Shown here: positions 10,335 through 17,480 of the stretch, in pieces
Position numbering within the stretch: the stretch's first letter is position 1
Layout: the number at the start of each line of letters is the position of its first letter
From: Pseudomonas sp. UBA2684
GTDB lineage: Bacteria; Pseudomonadota; Gammaproteobacteria; Pseudomonadales; Pseudomonadaceae
DNA length: 64,000 nt
Reading direction: 5' to 3'
Assembly: GCA_002354655.1 (NCBI GenBank)
Contig: DELY01000048.1
Span: 154,701-218,700 of the forward strand
Program-made: the position numbers and the translations under genes
The notes under the pieces: generated by a model
Told to the model about the DNA's origin: nothing
Databases searched by the model: none
Seen by the model: the letters and a program-made list of their open reading frames with translations, nothing else

Positions 10335-10350
10335 CGCTCTCAGCATCAAG

Positions 10351-10380
10351 AAAAGCCCCGCCTAGTGCGGGGTTTTTTGT
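10351..10380 (+). terminator. acnB terminator
   Basis: AAAAGCCCCGC-ctag-TGCGGGGTTTTTT, placed 16 bases after the acnB stop codon. Confidence 0.92.
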
Positions 10381-10788
10381 TTGGCTATGCCGCAGTTCAG
10401 GCAACGGGCTCACAACAGGCCAAAGCGCTCGCAGCTAAAGCCCCTCCGACTCAGTCAGCGCACGACTCCCGTATGCGGGTTTAATCGTTCACACCAGCCC
10501 CGCTTACCCGGCTAAAGGCGCTGGAGCGCATCAACAGTTAACAAGTACAGAACCTAGTGCGGTGCTCTCGCTATTACTCGTACGGCCAAGCGCCCACCGC
10601 TCGAAACACCGTTGCAGCGGCGACAGCCGCGGACGAAGCACCCTATCCGCTCCGGAGAAATCTGCCACCGGACAACACCTGACGGAACCAGCGCCTTTTC
10701 TTGTTTGCCGCCTTGCGGGCGTAAAACCACCAGCTACCGTCAGAAATGGAGCACCTCAGTGCGCCACGTAATTCACCTGGAGAAGCCC
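10381..10788 (+). other. 408-base non-coding stretch before the small lipoprotein gene
   Basis: No credible gene seen. It contains a short CCCG-tatg-CGGG hairpin followed by TTTAAT near 10470-10485, and a TCCGG/CCGGA pairing near 10650-10672 just before a T-rich CTTTTCTTGTTTGCCGCC segment. This could be a long 5' leader of the lipoprotein gene or carry a small RNA. I could not match it to a riboswitch class. Confidence 0.4.
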
Positions 10789-10998
10789 ATGAAACACTGG
10801 ATCATCGTTTTGCTGTGCCTGGTCGGCCTCGCAGGCTGCAGCAGCGAATACATCATCACCACCACTGACGGCCAGATGCTCACCAGCGATGGCAAGCCGC
10901 AGTTGGACGACGACACCGGGATGATCGAATTCACCGACAGCGAGGGGCGGCGTCAACAGATTCCGCAAAGCGCGGTCAAGCAAATGCTCGAACGCTGA
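10789..10998 (+). CDS. YgdI/YgdR-family small lipoprotein
   Basis: 69-residue predicted lipoprotein. A type II signal peptide MKHWIIVLLCLVGLAGC ends with the lipobox LAGC, so the mature protein starts at a lipidated Cys (residue 17). The remainder (EYIITTTDGQMLTSDGKPQL and onward) is the SH3-like YgdI/YgdR (DUF903) domain, with the family YIITTTDG signature. The ATG at 10789 has GGAGA eight bases upstream; the open frame continues upstream but has no lipoprotein character. Role unknown; homologues are abundant periplasmic or outer-membrane lipoproteins. Confidence 0.88.
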   Translation: MKHWIIVLLCLVGLAGCSSEYIITTTDGQMLTSDGKPQLDDDTGMIEFTDSEGRRQQIPQSAVKQMLER

Positions 10999-11068
10999 GC
11001 CCGACACCAGCCCCCTCACCCTGCTCAAGCAGGGGCCGCTCAACAACCGGCTCGCACAATATCGACTG

Positions 11069-11085
11069 CTGGCATATGGCTTGCT
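11069..11085 (+). promoter_or_regulatory. Sigma54 promoter of nasS-nasT
   Basis: CTGGCATATGGCTTGCT has the invariant GG (11071-11072) and GC (11083-11084) separated by exactly ten bases. It lies 17 bases before the first hairpin of the nasS leader. Expected to need NtrC or another enhancer-binding protein. Confidence 0.75.
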
Positions 11086-11100
11086 TCTATCCTCGCAACA

Positions 11101-11187
11101 GGGCCCTTACCAACGGCGGAATCGGCCCATAGACAATGGCGTCGTTCCAGCCGCTGCCATAGGCAGCCACTGGTGCGGCGCCTTTTT
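11101..11187 (+). ncRNA. ANTAR-type antitermination leader upstream of nasS
   Basis: Hairpin P1 (11101-11127): outer stem GGGCC/GGCCC, inner CC/GG closing the loop AACGGC (11112-11117; A1, G4). Hairpin P2 (11132-11143): short stem GAC/GTC with loop AATGGC (11135-11140; A1, G4). The terminator (11138-11187) pairs GGCGTC with GGCGCC, then GCTGCC-ata-GGCAGC, and runs into TTTTTG. P2 and the terminator share bases, so they are mutually exclusive, the layout of NasR/NasT targets. P2 is the weakest of the four leaders in this window. Confidence 0.7.
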
Positions 11188-11209
11188 GTGTTGAGATGGG
11201 AAAAGCGCA

Positions 11210-12421
11210 ATGAGCGAGCAATACATCACCCGGGGCGATGCATTGGCCTGGGTCGCCGGTAGCGATGCACCGGAAAAGAGCGCACTGAACCTCGGCTTTA
11301 TGGCCCTGACCGACTCAGCCTCGCTGATTGTCGCCGCCACCCAGGGCTTCGCCCAGCCCTATGGCTTGACCCTCAACCTGCAACGCCAGGCCTCCTGGGC
11401 GACCCTGCGCGACAAACTGCTGAGCGGCGAACTGGATGCCGCACACAGCCTCTATGGCTTGATCTATGGTGTGCAACTCGGCCTCGGCGGCGCTCCGGCG
11501 ACCGACATGGCGGTGTTGATGGGCCTCAACCAGAACGGGCAAAGCATAAACCTGTCGCAGGCGCTGAAGTTCGCCGGCGTGACCACAAGCGACGCACTGA
11601 ATCTGCGCGCGCACCAAGGTGGCGCAAAACTCACCTTTGCCCAAACCTTTCCCACCGGCACCCATGCCATGTGGCTCTATTATTGGCTGGCCAGTCAGGG
11701 CATCCATCCACTCAACGATGTCGACAGCGTTGTCGTACCGCCGCCACAGATGGTCGCTCACCTCAAGGCCCGGCGCATCGATGGCTTCTGCGTTGGCGAG
11801 CCCTGGTGCGCGCAAGCGGTGAATGAGAACCTCGGCTTTACCCTCGCCACCACCCAGTCGATCTGGACCGATCATCCGGAAAAAGTACTCGGTTGCACCC
11901 GTGCATTTGTCGAGCAATACCCCAACACCGCCCGCGCCCTGGTCATGGCCGTGCTGGAAGCCAGCCGCTTTATCGATGAGAGCGAAGAGAACAAACGCAG
12001 CGCGGCCCAGTTGCTCAGCGGCAGCGAATATGTCGACGCGCCACTCAGCGCCATCCAGCCGCGCTTTCTCGGGCAATACCAAGACGGCCTCGGCCACGCC
12101 TGGCAGGATGCGCACCCGCTGCGCTTTCATGCCGACGGTGCGGTGAACATGCCCTACCTCTCCGATGGCATATGGTTCATGACCCAGTTCCGCCGCTGGG
12201 GACTGCTGCGCGACGATCCTGACTACCTCGGCATCGCCCGCCAGGTGCAACAGCTTGACCTCTACCGCAAAGCGGCCGAGGCTTTGAATATCGGCGTTCC
12301 CGGCGAACTGCGTAGCAGCACACTGCTCGACGGTACGACCTGGGATGGCACTGACCCGGCCGGCTATGCCCGCAGCTTTACCCTCCACGCCATGGCCGAC
12401 AGCACCGCTGTCGCCCTGTAA
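11210..12421 (+). CDS. nasS: NasS nitrate/nitrite sensor (NrtA-like, cytoplasmic)
   Basis: 403 residues homologous to periplasmic nitrate-binding NrtA/NasF (compare the protein at 17481) but with no signal peptide, so cytoplasmic. Shared ligand-domain segments include FAQTFPTGTHAMWLYYWLAS, VPPPQMVAHL and GFCVGEPW. In characterised pseudomonad and Azotobacter systems NasS binds NasT in the absence of nitrate and releases it when nitrate or nitrite binds. nasT follows 20 bases downstream, so they form an operon. The gene is preceded by its own sigma54 element and antitermination leader, implying autoregulation. Start ATG at 11210. Confidence 0.93.
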   Translation: MSEQYITRGDALAWVAGSDAPEKSALNLGFMALTDSASLIVAATQGFAQPYGLTLNLQRQASWATLRDKLLSGELDAAHSLYGLIYGVQLGLGGAPATDMAVLMGLNQNGQSINLSQALKFAGVTTSDALNLRAHQGGAKLTFAQTFPTGTHAMWLYYWLASQGIHPLNDVDSVVVPPPQMVAHLKARRIDGFCVGEPWCAQAVNENLGFTLATTQSIWTDHPEKVLGCTRAFVEQYPNTARALVMAVLEASRFIDESEENKRSAAQLLSGSEYVDAPLSAIQPRFLGQYQDGLGHAWQDAHPLRFHADGAVNMPYLSDGIWFMTQFRRWGLLRDDPDYLGIARQVQQLDLYRKAAEALNIGVPGELRSSTLLDGTTWDGTDPAGYARSFTLHAMADSTAVAL

Positions 12422-12441
12422 CTGCCCGGAGAGCCATGCTC

Positions 12442-13020
12442 ATGCTGCGTATCCTATTGATCAACGACACCCCGAAGAAGGTCGGTCGCCTGAAAAGCGC
12501 GCTAATCGAAGCCGGCTTCGAGGTGATCGACGAATCCGGGTTGACCATCGACCTGCCCGAACGCGTCGAGGCCGTGCGCCCCGATGTCATCCTTATCGAC
12601 ACCGAGTCACCCAGCCGCGACGTGATGGAGCAAGTGGTGCTGGTCAGCCGTGACCAACCGCGGCCCATCGTCATGTTCACCGACGAGCACGACCCCACGG
12701 TGATGCGCCAAGCCATCCAGTCCGGGGTCAGCGCCTACATTGTCGAAGGCATTCACGCCCAACGCCTGCAACCGATACTCGACGTGGCCATGGCGCGCTT
12801 CGAGAGCGACCAAGCGTTGCGCGCGCAATTGCAGGCGCGCGACGCCCAGTTGGCCGAACGCAAGCGTATCGAACTGGCCAAAGGCCTGTTGATGAAGATG
12901 AAGAGCTGCAACGAAGAAGATGCCTACACGCTGATGCGCCGCCAGGCCATGAGCCGTCAACAGAAGCTGATTCAGGTCGCCGAACAGATCATCGCCATGC
13001 ACGATATGCTCGGCAGTTGA
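12442..13020 (+). CDS. nasT: NasT ANTAR-domain antiterminator
   Basis: 192-residue RNA-binding regulator. A receiver-like domain (1-120) keeps acidic residues (INDT, Asp53 in VILIDTES) but has VEG at 101-103 where true receivers carry the conserved Lys, so it is probably not phosphorylation-controlled. The ANTAR domain follows at about 131-185 (ERKRIELAKGLLMKMK, then AYTLMRRQAMSRQQKL). It should bind paired hexaloop hairpins in nitrate-assimilation leaders and prevent termination when freed from NasS. I prefer the second ATG (12442), eight bases from GGAGAG; the ATG at 12436 is too close to it. Confidence 0.93.
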   Translation: MLRILLINDTPKKVGRLKSALIEAGFEVIDESGLTIDLPERVEAVRPDVILIDTESPSRDVMEQVVLVSRDQPRPIVMFTDEHDPTVMRQAIQSGVSAYIVEGIHAQRLQPILDVAMARFESDQALRAQLQARDAQLAERKRIELAKGLLMKMKSCNEEDAYTLMRRQAMSRQQKLIQVAEQIIAMHDMLGS

Positions 13021-13209
13021 ACCGAACCGGGTGCTTCGACCGCGAAGCGCCCGCCCCCTCAAACTGTATCGCTGGGCACGTCACTGTGCCGCCCGGCATC
13101 CCCTTGCGGTCCGCACTGTACGGCCGTATACGCAAGCAGGTGTGCCTGCTGCGGCGGCGCTACGCTGGATAAGGTAGAAGCCCCATCACCGCCGCCAACG
13201 AGGCCGCGC

Positions 13210-14574
13210 ATGAGCACGCCCCACGAAGAACGTCATTTGCTGGCCGAAGCCGATCGCCGTGCCTTGCACTATTTCGACGGAATTACTGCGCGCGAGGTGT
13301 TCCCGGCGCAAGCGGCCCTCGACAGGCTCAAGACCCTCGACGAGCCCGTGCCGGATCACGGTTATCCTGCCATTGAGGTATTGCGCCGCCTGGATGAGAT
13401 CGGCTCGCCGGCCACGGTCGCCTCCAACGGTCCACGTTATTTCGGCTTCGTCATCGGCGCCACCCTACCCGCCGCGGCTGCGGCGGAACGCCTGGTATTG
13501 GCCTGGGACCAATGCGCCTCGTCGTTCGATAACTCCCCCGCCGCCGCTGCACTGGAGCGCATTGCCGGGCAGTGGGTCACCGAGTTGCTCGACCTGCCAC
13601 GTGACAGCGCAGTCGGCTTCGGCACCAGTGCCACCGCGTGCACCCTGGCCTGCCTTTGCGCGGCGCGGCGCGTACTGCTGGCGCGCCAAGGCTGGGACTT
13701 CGACGGCGACGGCCTGATGGGCGCCCCGGAAATCCGCGTAGTGGTCTCCGCGACTTGCCATATCACGGTGAAGAAAGCCTTGCGCATCCTCGGTTTCGGC
13801 ATGAAACGCCTGATCGTCGCGCCCACCGACAGCCACGGCCGGATTGATCCACAGCAACTGCCCGCGCTGGATGACATGACCCTGCTCTGCCTGCAAGCCG
13901 GCGAGGTGAACACAGGGGAGTTCGACCCCTTCGCTGAGCTGCTACCGCGCGCCAAAGCAGCCGGCGCCTGGGTGCATATCGACGGTGCCTTCGGCCTCTG
14001 GGCCCGGGCCTCGTCCTCGGCTCATCTAGCGGCCGGCGTCGAGTTGGCCGACAGCTGGACCACCGACGGGCATAAATGGCTGAACACCCCCTACGATGGC
14101 GCCATGGCCATCTGCCGCGATGCCGCAGCCCTGGCTGCCGCGATGAACAGCGATGCGGCCTACGCCACGGCCACCCAAGACGCGCAGAAAAACCTCACCC
14201 TGGAATTCTCCCGCCGTGCTCGCGGCATCCCGGTCTGGGCCGCCCTGTCAGCGCTCGGCCGCACCGGGCTGCGCGAACTGATCGACCGCCACCTGCGCCA
14301 GGCCAGCTACCTGGCTGACCAACTGCGCGCCGCCGGCTATCAGGTACTCAACCGGGTGGTGCTGAACCAGGTACTGGTGCGCGCCGACAGCGATGCGCAA
14401 ACCGTGGCGATCCGCGTCGCCGCGCAGCGCTCAGGCCAAGTGTGGTTCGGCCCGACCGTCTGGCAGGATCGGCCGGCATTTCGCCTCAGCGTCTCATCCT
14501 GGCGTACTCGCGATGCGGACATCGAAACGCTGATCGCGCTGTTGACCGAGCTGAAACGCACAACGCCAGCCTGA
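13210..14574 (+). CDS. Group II PLP-dependent decarboxylase family protein
   Basis: 454-residue cytoplasmic PLP enzyme of the aromatic-amino-acid/glutamate decarboxylase fold. The cofactor lysine is Lys289 in TDGHKWLN, the aspartate that contacts the pyridine nitrogen is Asp258 in HIDGAFG, and the ring-stacking histidine is His184 in ATCHITVKKA. The substrate cannot be read from the sequence: aromatic or acidic amino acids are possible, and some members are aldehyde-forming. Start ATG at 13210 with GAGG upstream. It is preceded by a 189-base gap after nasT and followed by alaC on the same strand, with no evident pathway link. Confidence 0.85.
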   Translation: MSTPHEERHLLAEADRRALHYFDGITAREVFPAQAALDRLKTLDEPVPDHGYPAIEVLRRLDEIGSPATVASNGPRYFGFVIGATLPAAAAAERLVLAWDQCASSFDNSPAAAALERIAGQWVTELLDLPRDSAVGFGTSATACTLACLCAARRVLLARQGWDFDGDGLMGAPEIRVVVSATCHITVKKALRILGFGMKRLIVAPTDSHGRIDPQQLPALDDMTLLCLQAGEVNTGEFDPFAELLPRAKAAGAWVHIDGAFGLWARASSSAHLAAGVELADSWTTDGHKWLNTPYDGAMAICRDAAALAAAMNSDAAYATATQDAQKNLTLEFSRRARGIPVWAALSALGRTGLRELIDRHLRQASYLADQLRAAGYQVLNRVVLNQVLVRADSDAQTVAIRVAAQRSGQVWFGPTVWQDRPAFRLSVSSWRTRDADIETLIALLTELKRTTPA

Positions 14575-14734
14575 AAACCGCCGTATAGGCGCAGGCCATC
14601 GCGGCAACCTGGGTAGGGCCGCGTAGACCTGCCCCTCGACAAGTCCTTGGCACTGCGCTTATCTTCGCCACCTGGCCAGCGCACTGGCCAACGTCGCTCG
14701 GACGGTTCCGGGCGCTTACGTATCCGAGGAAAGC

Positions 14735-15976
14735 ATGGCTGACCAAGCTTCGCGCCGCTTTGCGCGCATCGATCGACTCCCCCCCTACGTTTTCAATATC
14801 ACCGCCGAACTGAAGATGGCCGCCCGTCGGCGCGGCGAAGACATCATCGACTTCAGCATGGGCAACCCGGACGGCGCCACGCCGCCGCATATCGTCGAGA
14901 AGCTGGTGCAAGTCGCCCAGCGTGAAGACACCCACGGCTACTCCACCTCACGCGGTATTCCACGCCTGCGCCGCGCCATTTCGCGCTGGTATCAGGACCG
15001 CTATGCGGTGGAGATCGACCCGGACAGCGAAGCCATCGTCACCATCGGCTCCAAGGAAGGGTTGGCGCACCTGATGCTGGCCACCCTGGACCATGGCGAC
15101 ACGGTGCTGGTGCCCAACCCCAGCTACCCGATTCACATCTATGGCGCAGTGATCGCCGGCGCCCAGGTGCGTTCGGTGCCGCTGATTCCCGGCGTGGACT
15201 TCTTCGCCGAACTGGAGCGCGCCATCCGCGAGTCGATCCCCAAACCGAAGATGATGATCCTCGGCTTCCCCTCCAACCCCACTGCGCAGTGCGTGGAACT
15301 GGATTTCTTCGAGCGCGTGGTGGCCCTGGCCAAACAGTACGACGTGCTGGTGATCCACGACCTGGCCTACGCCGATATCGTCTACGACGGCTGGAAAGCC
15401 CCGTCGATCATGCAGGTGTCGGGCGCCAAGGACATTGCCGTGGAGTTCTTCACCCTGTCGAAGAGCTACAACATGGCCGGCTGGCGTATCGGCTTCATGG
15501 TCGGCAATAAAGAACTGGTCAATGCCCTGGCACGGATCAAGAGCTACCACGACTACGGCACCTTCACCCCGCTGCAAGTGGCTGCCATCGCCGCCCTGGA
15601 AGGCGATCAGCAATGCGTGCGCGACATCGCCGAGCAATACCGGCAACGGCGCAACGTATTGGTCAAAGGGCTGCATGAAATCGGCTGGATGGTGGAAAAC
15701 CCCAAGGCCTCGATGTACGTCTGGGCCAAGATCCCCGAACCCTACGCTACGCTCGGCTCCTTGGAGTTCGCTAAGAAACTGCTATTGGAAGCCAAGGTCT
15801 GCGTGTCACCCGGCATCGGCTTCGGCGATTACGGCGACGACCATGTGCGCTTCGCGCTGATCGAAAACCAGGATCGGATTCGTCAGGCCGTACGCGGCAT
15901 CAAGGCGATGTTCCGCGCCGATGGTTTAATTGAAGCGCCAGTGGCGGGCAAAGCGCGCAAGGCACCTAACAGCTAA
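14735..15976 (+). CDS. alaC: Alanine transaminase AlaC (YfdZ type)
   Basis: Fold-type I aminotransferase, 413 residues, transferring the amino group between glutamate and pyruvate to make alanine. The PLP lysine is in FFTLSKSYNMAGWRIGF; FPSNPTAQ, HDLAYADIVYDG and the C-terminal arginine region FALIENQDRIRQAVRGIK fit the AlaC subgroup. The N-terminus FARIDRLPPYVFNITAELK is diagnostic. ATG at 14735 has GAGGA upstream. It ends before a strong palindromic terminator. In other bacteria alaC is alanine/leucine responsive; no operator is evident here. Confidence 0.92.
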   Translation: MADQASRRFARIDRLPPYVFNITAELKMAARRRGEDIIDFSMGNPDGATPPHIVEKLVQVAQREDTHGYSTSRGIPRLRRAISRWYQDRYAVEIDPDSEAIVTIGSKEGLAHLMLATLDHGDTVLVPNPSYPIHIYGAVIAGAQVRSVPLIPGVDFFAELERAIRESIPKPKMMILGFPSNPTAQCVELDFFERVVALAKQYDVLVIHDLAYADIVYDGWKAPSIMQVSGAKDIAVEFFTLSKSYNMAGWRIGFMVGNKELVNALARIKSYHDYGTFTPLQVAAIAALEGDQQCVRDIAEQYRQRRNVLVKGLHEIGWMVENPKASMYVWAKIPEPYATLGSLEFAKKLLLEAKVCVSPGIGFGDYGDDHVRFALIENQDRIRQAVRGIKAMFRADGLIEAPVAGKARKAPNS

Positions 15977-15990
15977 GCAACCCGTTGGTG

Positions 15991-16041
15991 CGCCGCGAAG
16001 TGCTTTGTGGGCAGGGCCATACGCGTTACTTCGCGGCGTTT
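15991..16041. terminator. Hairpin between alaC and the convergent lipoprotein gene
   Basis: CGCCGCGAAGT (15991-16001) pairs perfectly with ACTTCGCGGCG (16028-16038), followed by TTT. It lies between two convergent genes. Confidence 0.65.
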
Positions 16042-16051
16042 AGCGCGCCTC

Positions 16052-16444
16052 TCAACCCGAATAATCCAGCACCGTCCACACCCGACTGAGGCCATCGCCG
16101 ATCACGCAGCCGGCGTCGCCAAGCTGTTTGTTGTTATGCAGCGACATCAGGGTAGTGGCTCCATCCGCGGCATCCGCGCGCTCGGTCAACCATTGCACCC
16201 GGCCACAGTTGGGCGTTTCGATCACATAGCTGGCCGCGACCGCCGAGTGCTGACTGGGCAGCTTGATCACGTCGATCACCGTACCGTGCTCCTCCACCCG
16301 CTTGCCATCGGACACCAGTACCGCCCAGGCCTGGCTGTTCTCAATCACCAGATAAGTGCCATTGGCTTTCGGTTGCTCGACCTGCGGCTGGGCGCAGCCA
16401 CTCAACAAGATCAACAGCACAATCGTCATAAGCATCTGTTGCAT
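16052..16444 (-). CDS. Small predicted lipoprotein of unknown function
   Basis: 130 residues. Lipoprotein signal MQQMLMTIVLLILLSGC with lipobox LLSGC, then a mature domain of about 112 residues containing two Cys (NCGRVQW, GDAGCVIGDG) that could form a periplasmic disulfide. The start at 16444 has AGAGGAG ten bases upstream; the open frame extends further 5' but that part looks random. It is divergent from the SOS-box gene at 16643, and the LexA box lies 104 bases from this start, so shared control is possible. I do not recognise the family. Confidence 0.7.
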   Translation of the reverse strand: MQQMLMTIVLLILLSGCAQPQVEQPKANGTYLVIENSQAWAVLVSDGKRVEEHGTVIDVIKLPSQHSAVAASYVIETPNCGRVQWLTERADAADGATTLMSLHNNKQLGDAGCVIGDGLSRVWTVLDYSG

Positions 16445-16547
16445 TGCTACTTGCTCCTCTGCAGGGCCTGTGGCCGGTGGCGTTGCAACCACATGGCATG
16501 GCCGGATGAGTGAACCGTGGGGCGTGTTGGACATACTATTAATCAAA

Positions 16548-16567
16548 TACTGTTTATTTGTACAGTA
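16548..16567. promoter_or_regulatory. LexA (SOS) box
   Basis: TACTGT, then TTATTTGT, then ACAGTA: a CTG-N10-CAG site with symmetric flanks TA...TA, matching the LexA consensus of gammaproteobacteria. It lies 76 bases upstream of the ATG at 16643 and 104 bases from the divergent lipoprotein start. Confidence 0.85.
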
Positions 16568-16642
16568 CTTTTCGATTACCCTTGTCAGGCCAGCACAGCA
16601 GCAGGTTCTGGCCAATCCATCGCGTCAACCAGGAGTGCCACG

Positions 16643-16957
16643 ATGCTGGACGTACTGCAGTTGAAACACAGCGTGAACCGCATGCCGCTGGAAAAAGTGC
16701 GGGCGACCGTCGCCGAGTTACACCTGGAGGGCATTGTCACCGAAGGCAAAACGCCGTTCTCCCGGGTGCATTTCAACACCTGCTTCGCCGAAATCGAGGC
16801 CCTGCTACAACGTGCCGGCTACCACAAGCAGTTGGATGTCGTCGGTTACCAGGGGCTGGCCTACGCCATGTTCGATCCGGCGCGCTGGGATGCCGTGGAG
16901 GTACTCAGATGGCTCAGGGACTTCGTCGAAGAGGCGCAAGCCAAACCTGCTTATTGA
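16643..16957 (+). CDS. Small SOS-box-associated protein, unknown function
   Basis: 104-residue soluble protein starting MLDVLQLKHSVNRMPLEKVR, with no signal peptide or TM segment. It has an N-terminal helical region, a central AEIEALLQRAGYHKQLDVVGYQ stretch, and a C-terminal tryptophan-rich helix (DPARWDAVEVLRWLRDFVEEA). ATG at 16643 has AGGAG seven bases upstream. A consensus LexA box 76 bases upstream implies induction by DNA damage. I do not recognise a named family; a DNA-repair or cell-cycle checkpoint role would be inference only. Confidence 0.75.
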   Translation: MLDVLQLKHSVNRMPLEKVRATVAELHLEGIVTEGKTPFSRVHFNTCFAEIEALLQRAGYHKQLDVVGYQGLAYAMFDPARWDAVEVLRWLRDFVEEAQAKPAY

Positions 16958-17095
16958 GTGCGCCAGCTACGGTGCGCCGGGCTCGATTCGCCGCTGATGC
17001 ATGGCATGGCGTGGGCTGATTGACTATTGACCTATAAGCGCTGGGGCCGGCGCGACAAGGCCGTAGGGAAAACCGAACCAAAAGCGCTCAAACCC

Positions 17096-17109
17096 GTGCA
17101 CGCGTGCAC
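17096..17109. promoter_or_regulatory. Palindrome upstream of the nasF sigma54 promoter (possible NtrC site)
   Basis: GTGCACGCGTGCAC is a perfect 14-bp palindrome about 215 bases upstream of the -24 element at 17309. NtrC sites contain GCAC/GTGC half-sites at enhancer distance; the half-site content and position fit, but the spacing differs from the enteric consensus. The rest of 16958-17308 holds no gene that I can support. Confidence 0.35.
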
Positions 17110-17308
17110 GCCAATGGCTCAAACAGTGCTGCCAAACCGTGCGATGCCCCCTGTCTAACGCTGCTGATTGGCGCAGCTTAAGCTTCATAATAAAGATCAT
17201 ATTTATCTTTTAACTATCTGATCTAGATAACTAAAAATCTAAAACCTAGAACCGCTCTAGCCTGCAATCGGCGCCAGGCCAGTTGCTTCCCCCCAGGTCT
17301 TGGCAAGA

Positions 17309-17325
17309 TTGGCAAGGCCCTTGCA
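17309..17325 (+). promoter_or_regulatory. Sigma54 promoter of nasFED
   Basis: TTGGCAAGGCCCTTGCA: GG at 17311-17312 and GC at 17323-17324 with exact ten-base spacing, close to the consensus TGGCACG-N4-TTGCA. It is 28 bases upstream of the first leader hairpin. Confidence 0.85.
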
Positions 17326-17351
17326 AACACCCTCAGCAAGATTCCTGCGCA

Positions 17352-17443
17352 GCACACCAACGGCGGTGCGCCGCGGATCACGGACAACGGCGTCCGTCAG
17401 GTCACCCTCTCCCATCGGGTGGCCTGGCGTACGCCGTTTTTTT
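17352..17443 (+). ncRNA. ANTAR-type antitermination leader of nasF
   Basis: P1 (17352-17371): GCACACC/GGTGCGC stem with one mismatch and loop AACGGC (17359-17364). P2 (17380-17397): perfect ACGGAC/GTCCGT stem with loop AACGGC (17386-17391). Both loops have A1 and G4. The terminator (17387-17443) uses ACGGCGT to pair with ACGCCGT, plus an inner TCAGGTCACCC/GGGTGGCCTGG stem, and ends TTTTTTTG. P2 and the terminator overlap, so NasT binding to P1-P2 should block termination. This is the clearest of the four leaders. Confidence 0.85.
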
Positions 17444-17480
17444 GTTTCCGCCGTGCAAGCGGCAAGAAAAGGAACACTTC

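Noticed and set aside
7572..10349. 925-codon open frame on the minus strand across acnB
   Set aside because: It is the antisense shadow of acnB, rich in His/Gly/Val/Arg runs typical of high-GC reverse frames, with no domain.
10640..10740. Riboswitch upstream of the small lipoprotein gene
   Set aside because: Compared with glycine, guanidine (mini-ykkC) and fluoride patterns from memory; none of their invariant bases fit.
14646..14664. TTGGCACTGCGCTTATC upstream of alaC as a sigma54 promoter
   Set aside because: The -24 block looks right but GG-N10 is followed by AT instead of GC, unlike the four exact elements elsewhere.
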